A stretch of 64,000 nt of DNA from Monarcha castaneiventris obscurior. Its lineage: Eukaryota; Chordata; Aves; Passeriformes; Monarchidae. The notes under the pieces are model-generated. The model searched no databases, was not told the DNA's origin, and was given only the letters and a program-made list of their open reading frames with translations. Each line of letters starts with the position of its first letter. The stretch's first letter is position 1. The DNA is taken from contig JAMPIT010000437.1 in assembly GCA_026261815.1 (NCBI GenBank), positions 3,782,001-3,846,000 of the forward strand. The letters run 5' to 3'. Below are positions 63,361 to 64,000 of the stretch, piece after piece. Both the position numbers and the translations under genes were made by a program.

Positions 63361-63466
63361 CTTTCACTTGACTTTTGACCTTTCACTTGGCACTGTCCTG
63401 TCATTTCCTTGGTTTCACAAATTTTAGCCTCTCACTTGACCTGTGAACTGTGACCTTTCACTTGAC
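63361..63466 (+). repeat. Degenerate tandem repeat of CTTTCACTTGAC
   Basis: Four copies of the 12-mer, with at most one change each, start at 63361, 63380, 63429 and 63455. They are separated by variable spacers containing TTTGACC, TGTGACC and GACCTCTGA. The result is a cluster of TGACC-type half-sites. Copy spacing is irregular, so it is a decayed minisatellite or a site cluster. Confidence 0.75.
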
Positions 63467-64000
63467 CTCTGATCTCATAAATTCTGGAAGCTCATACACG
63501 TAATCGTGGAACAAATAAACAAAGCCTCCGTGAGACGCTGCCGCCGAATGAAGCCCAAGGGGCTGGGGAGCAGGAGCCCAGCCCCAGCATCCCGCTTCAC
63601 CCCTGGACATGTCCCTTTGTTCCAGCCAGGACTGGCTTCTCCTCAGTGGGAAGTGCATCACACGTTGCCACAACCATGTATCAGTGCCTGTGTGTTGAGT
63701 CACGGCAGTGGAAAGGGATGTGGGATTGCTACGGGTGAGCCTCATCCACTAACCCGTGCAGAATATCCTGACTTCCAAAGCCCTGGGAGGGTCTTACCAA
63801 ATAAAATCACCAAAATGAGCAGAAGCCTCTCACTGTAGGTGCTGAATTCTCACCACAAACCTCCTGTGAGCCATATTCCCCCTCCTTGCCAAAGCTAATC
63901 CTAAAGGCTCCAAACACAAAGTGACGTTCAGCCATCACCGCGGTGTGACAGAGCATGATAAAGAAACTCTTGGTAAATCAGCTGGCAGAGATGGTGCTCT

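Larger units (their letters stand above)
57479..64000 (-). other. MECOM: MDS1-EVI1 long intron, last block: no gene seen
   Basis: This is AT-rich intron DNA with two old palindromic-repeat remnants, one CR1 tail and a degenerate tandem repeat near the right end (listed separately). An ATCACTCC/GGAGTGAT inverted repeat (8-bp stem, 4-base loop) is at 59143-59162. ATTATATCAAT occurs twice in direct orientation near 59357-59380. A T run occupies about 58999-59016. No exon or RNA gene was recognised. Confidence 0.6.

Noticed and set aside
1..64000. tRNA, rRNA, microRNA, CRISPR or bacterial operon features
   Set aside because: Reading both strands gave no cloverleaf with A and B boxes, no rRNA words, no regularly spaced repeats and no prokaryotic gene density. 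The hairpins seen are too short for microRNA precursors.

Overview
The window comes from a vertebrate nuclear genome, most likely a bird. Three short elements match the 3' end of avian CR1 LINEs, interspersed-repeat density is low, no Alu- or B1-like sequence is visible, and a dense CpG island sits in AT-rich intronic DNA. The only protein-coding gene I can support is MECOM (MDS1-EVI1, PRDM3; the EVI1 proto-oncogene locus), read on the minus strand from right to left. Two coding exons are present, at 10699-10565 and 262-160. They join in frame and encode the C-terminal part of the PR (SET-like) domain and the residues just after it. They correspond to what the human gene calls EVI1 exons 2 and 3, which carry 63 codons of PR domain followed by the EVI1 start methionine; here 45 + 18 codons precede that Met, exactly as expected. 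The next exon, which begins the first zinc-finger block, lies off the left edge.

Layout: 1-262 holds EVI1 exon 3 and the start of the following intron. 263-10564 is the intron between the two exons. 10565-10699 is exon 2. 10700-12341 is a short intron with a long (AAT)n microsatellite close to the exon 2 acceptor. About 11640-15240 is a large GC/CpG-rich block interleaved with A/T homopolymer tracts; it is the probable promoter and alternative first-exon region of the short EVI1 transcripts and contains several good minus-strand splice donors. From 15.2 kb to 64 kb I find no exon. This matches the very long MDS1-to-EVI1 intron of the locus. It contains isolated CpG-rich patches, perfect inverted repeats, CR1 fragments, old palindromic repeat remnants and low-complexity tracts.

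How it works together: long transcripts that start far to the right (the MDS1 promoter, outside the window) splice into exon 2 and make the PR-domain-containing protein. Transcripts that start in the CpG island use the same exon 2 and most of exon 3 as 5' leader and make EVI1 without the PR domain. The same 135 bp is therefore protein code in one transcript and, in the other, a leader with three short upstream ORFs. All homology calls are from memory and reading; no search was run. No novel protein system, CRISPR array, RNA gene or intact mobile element was found.
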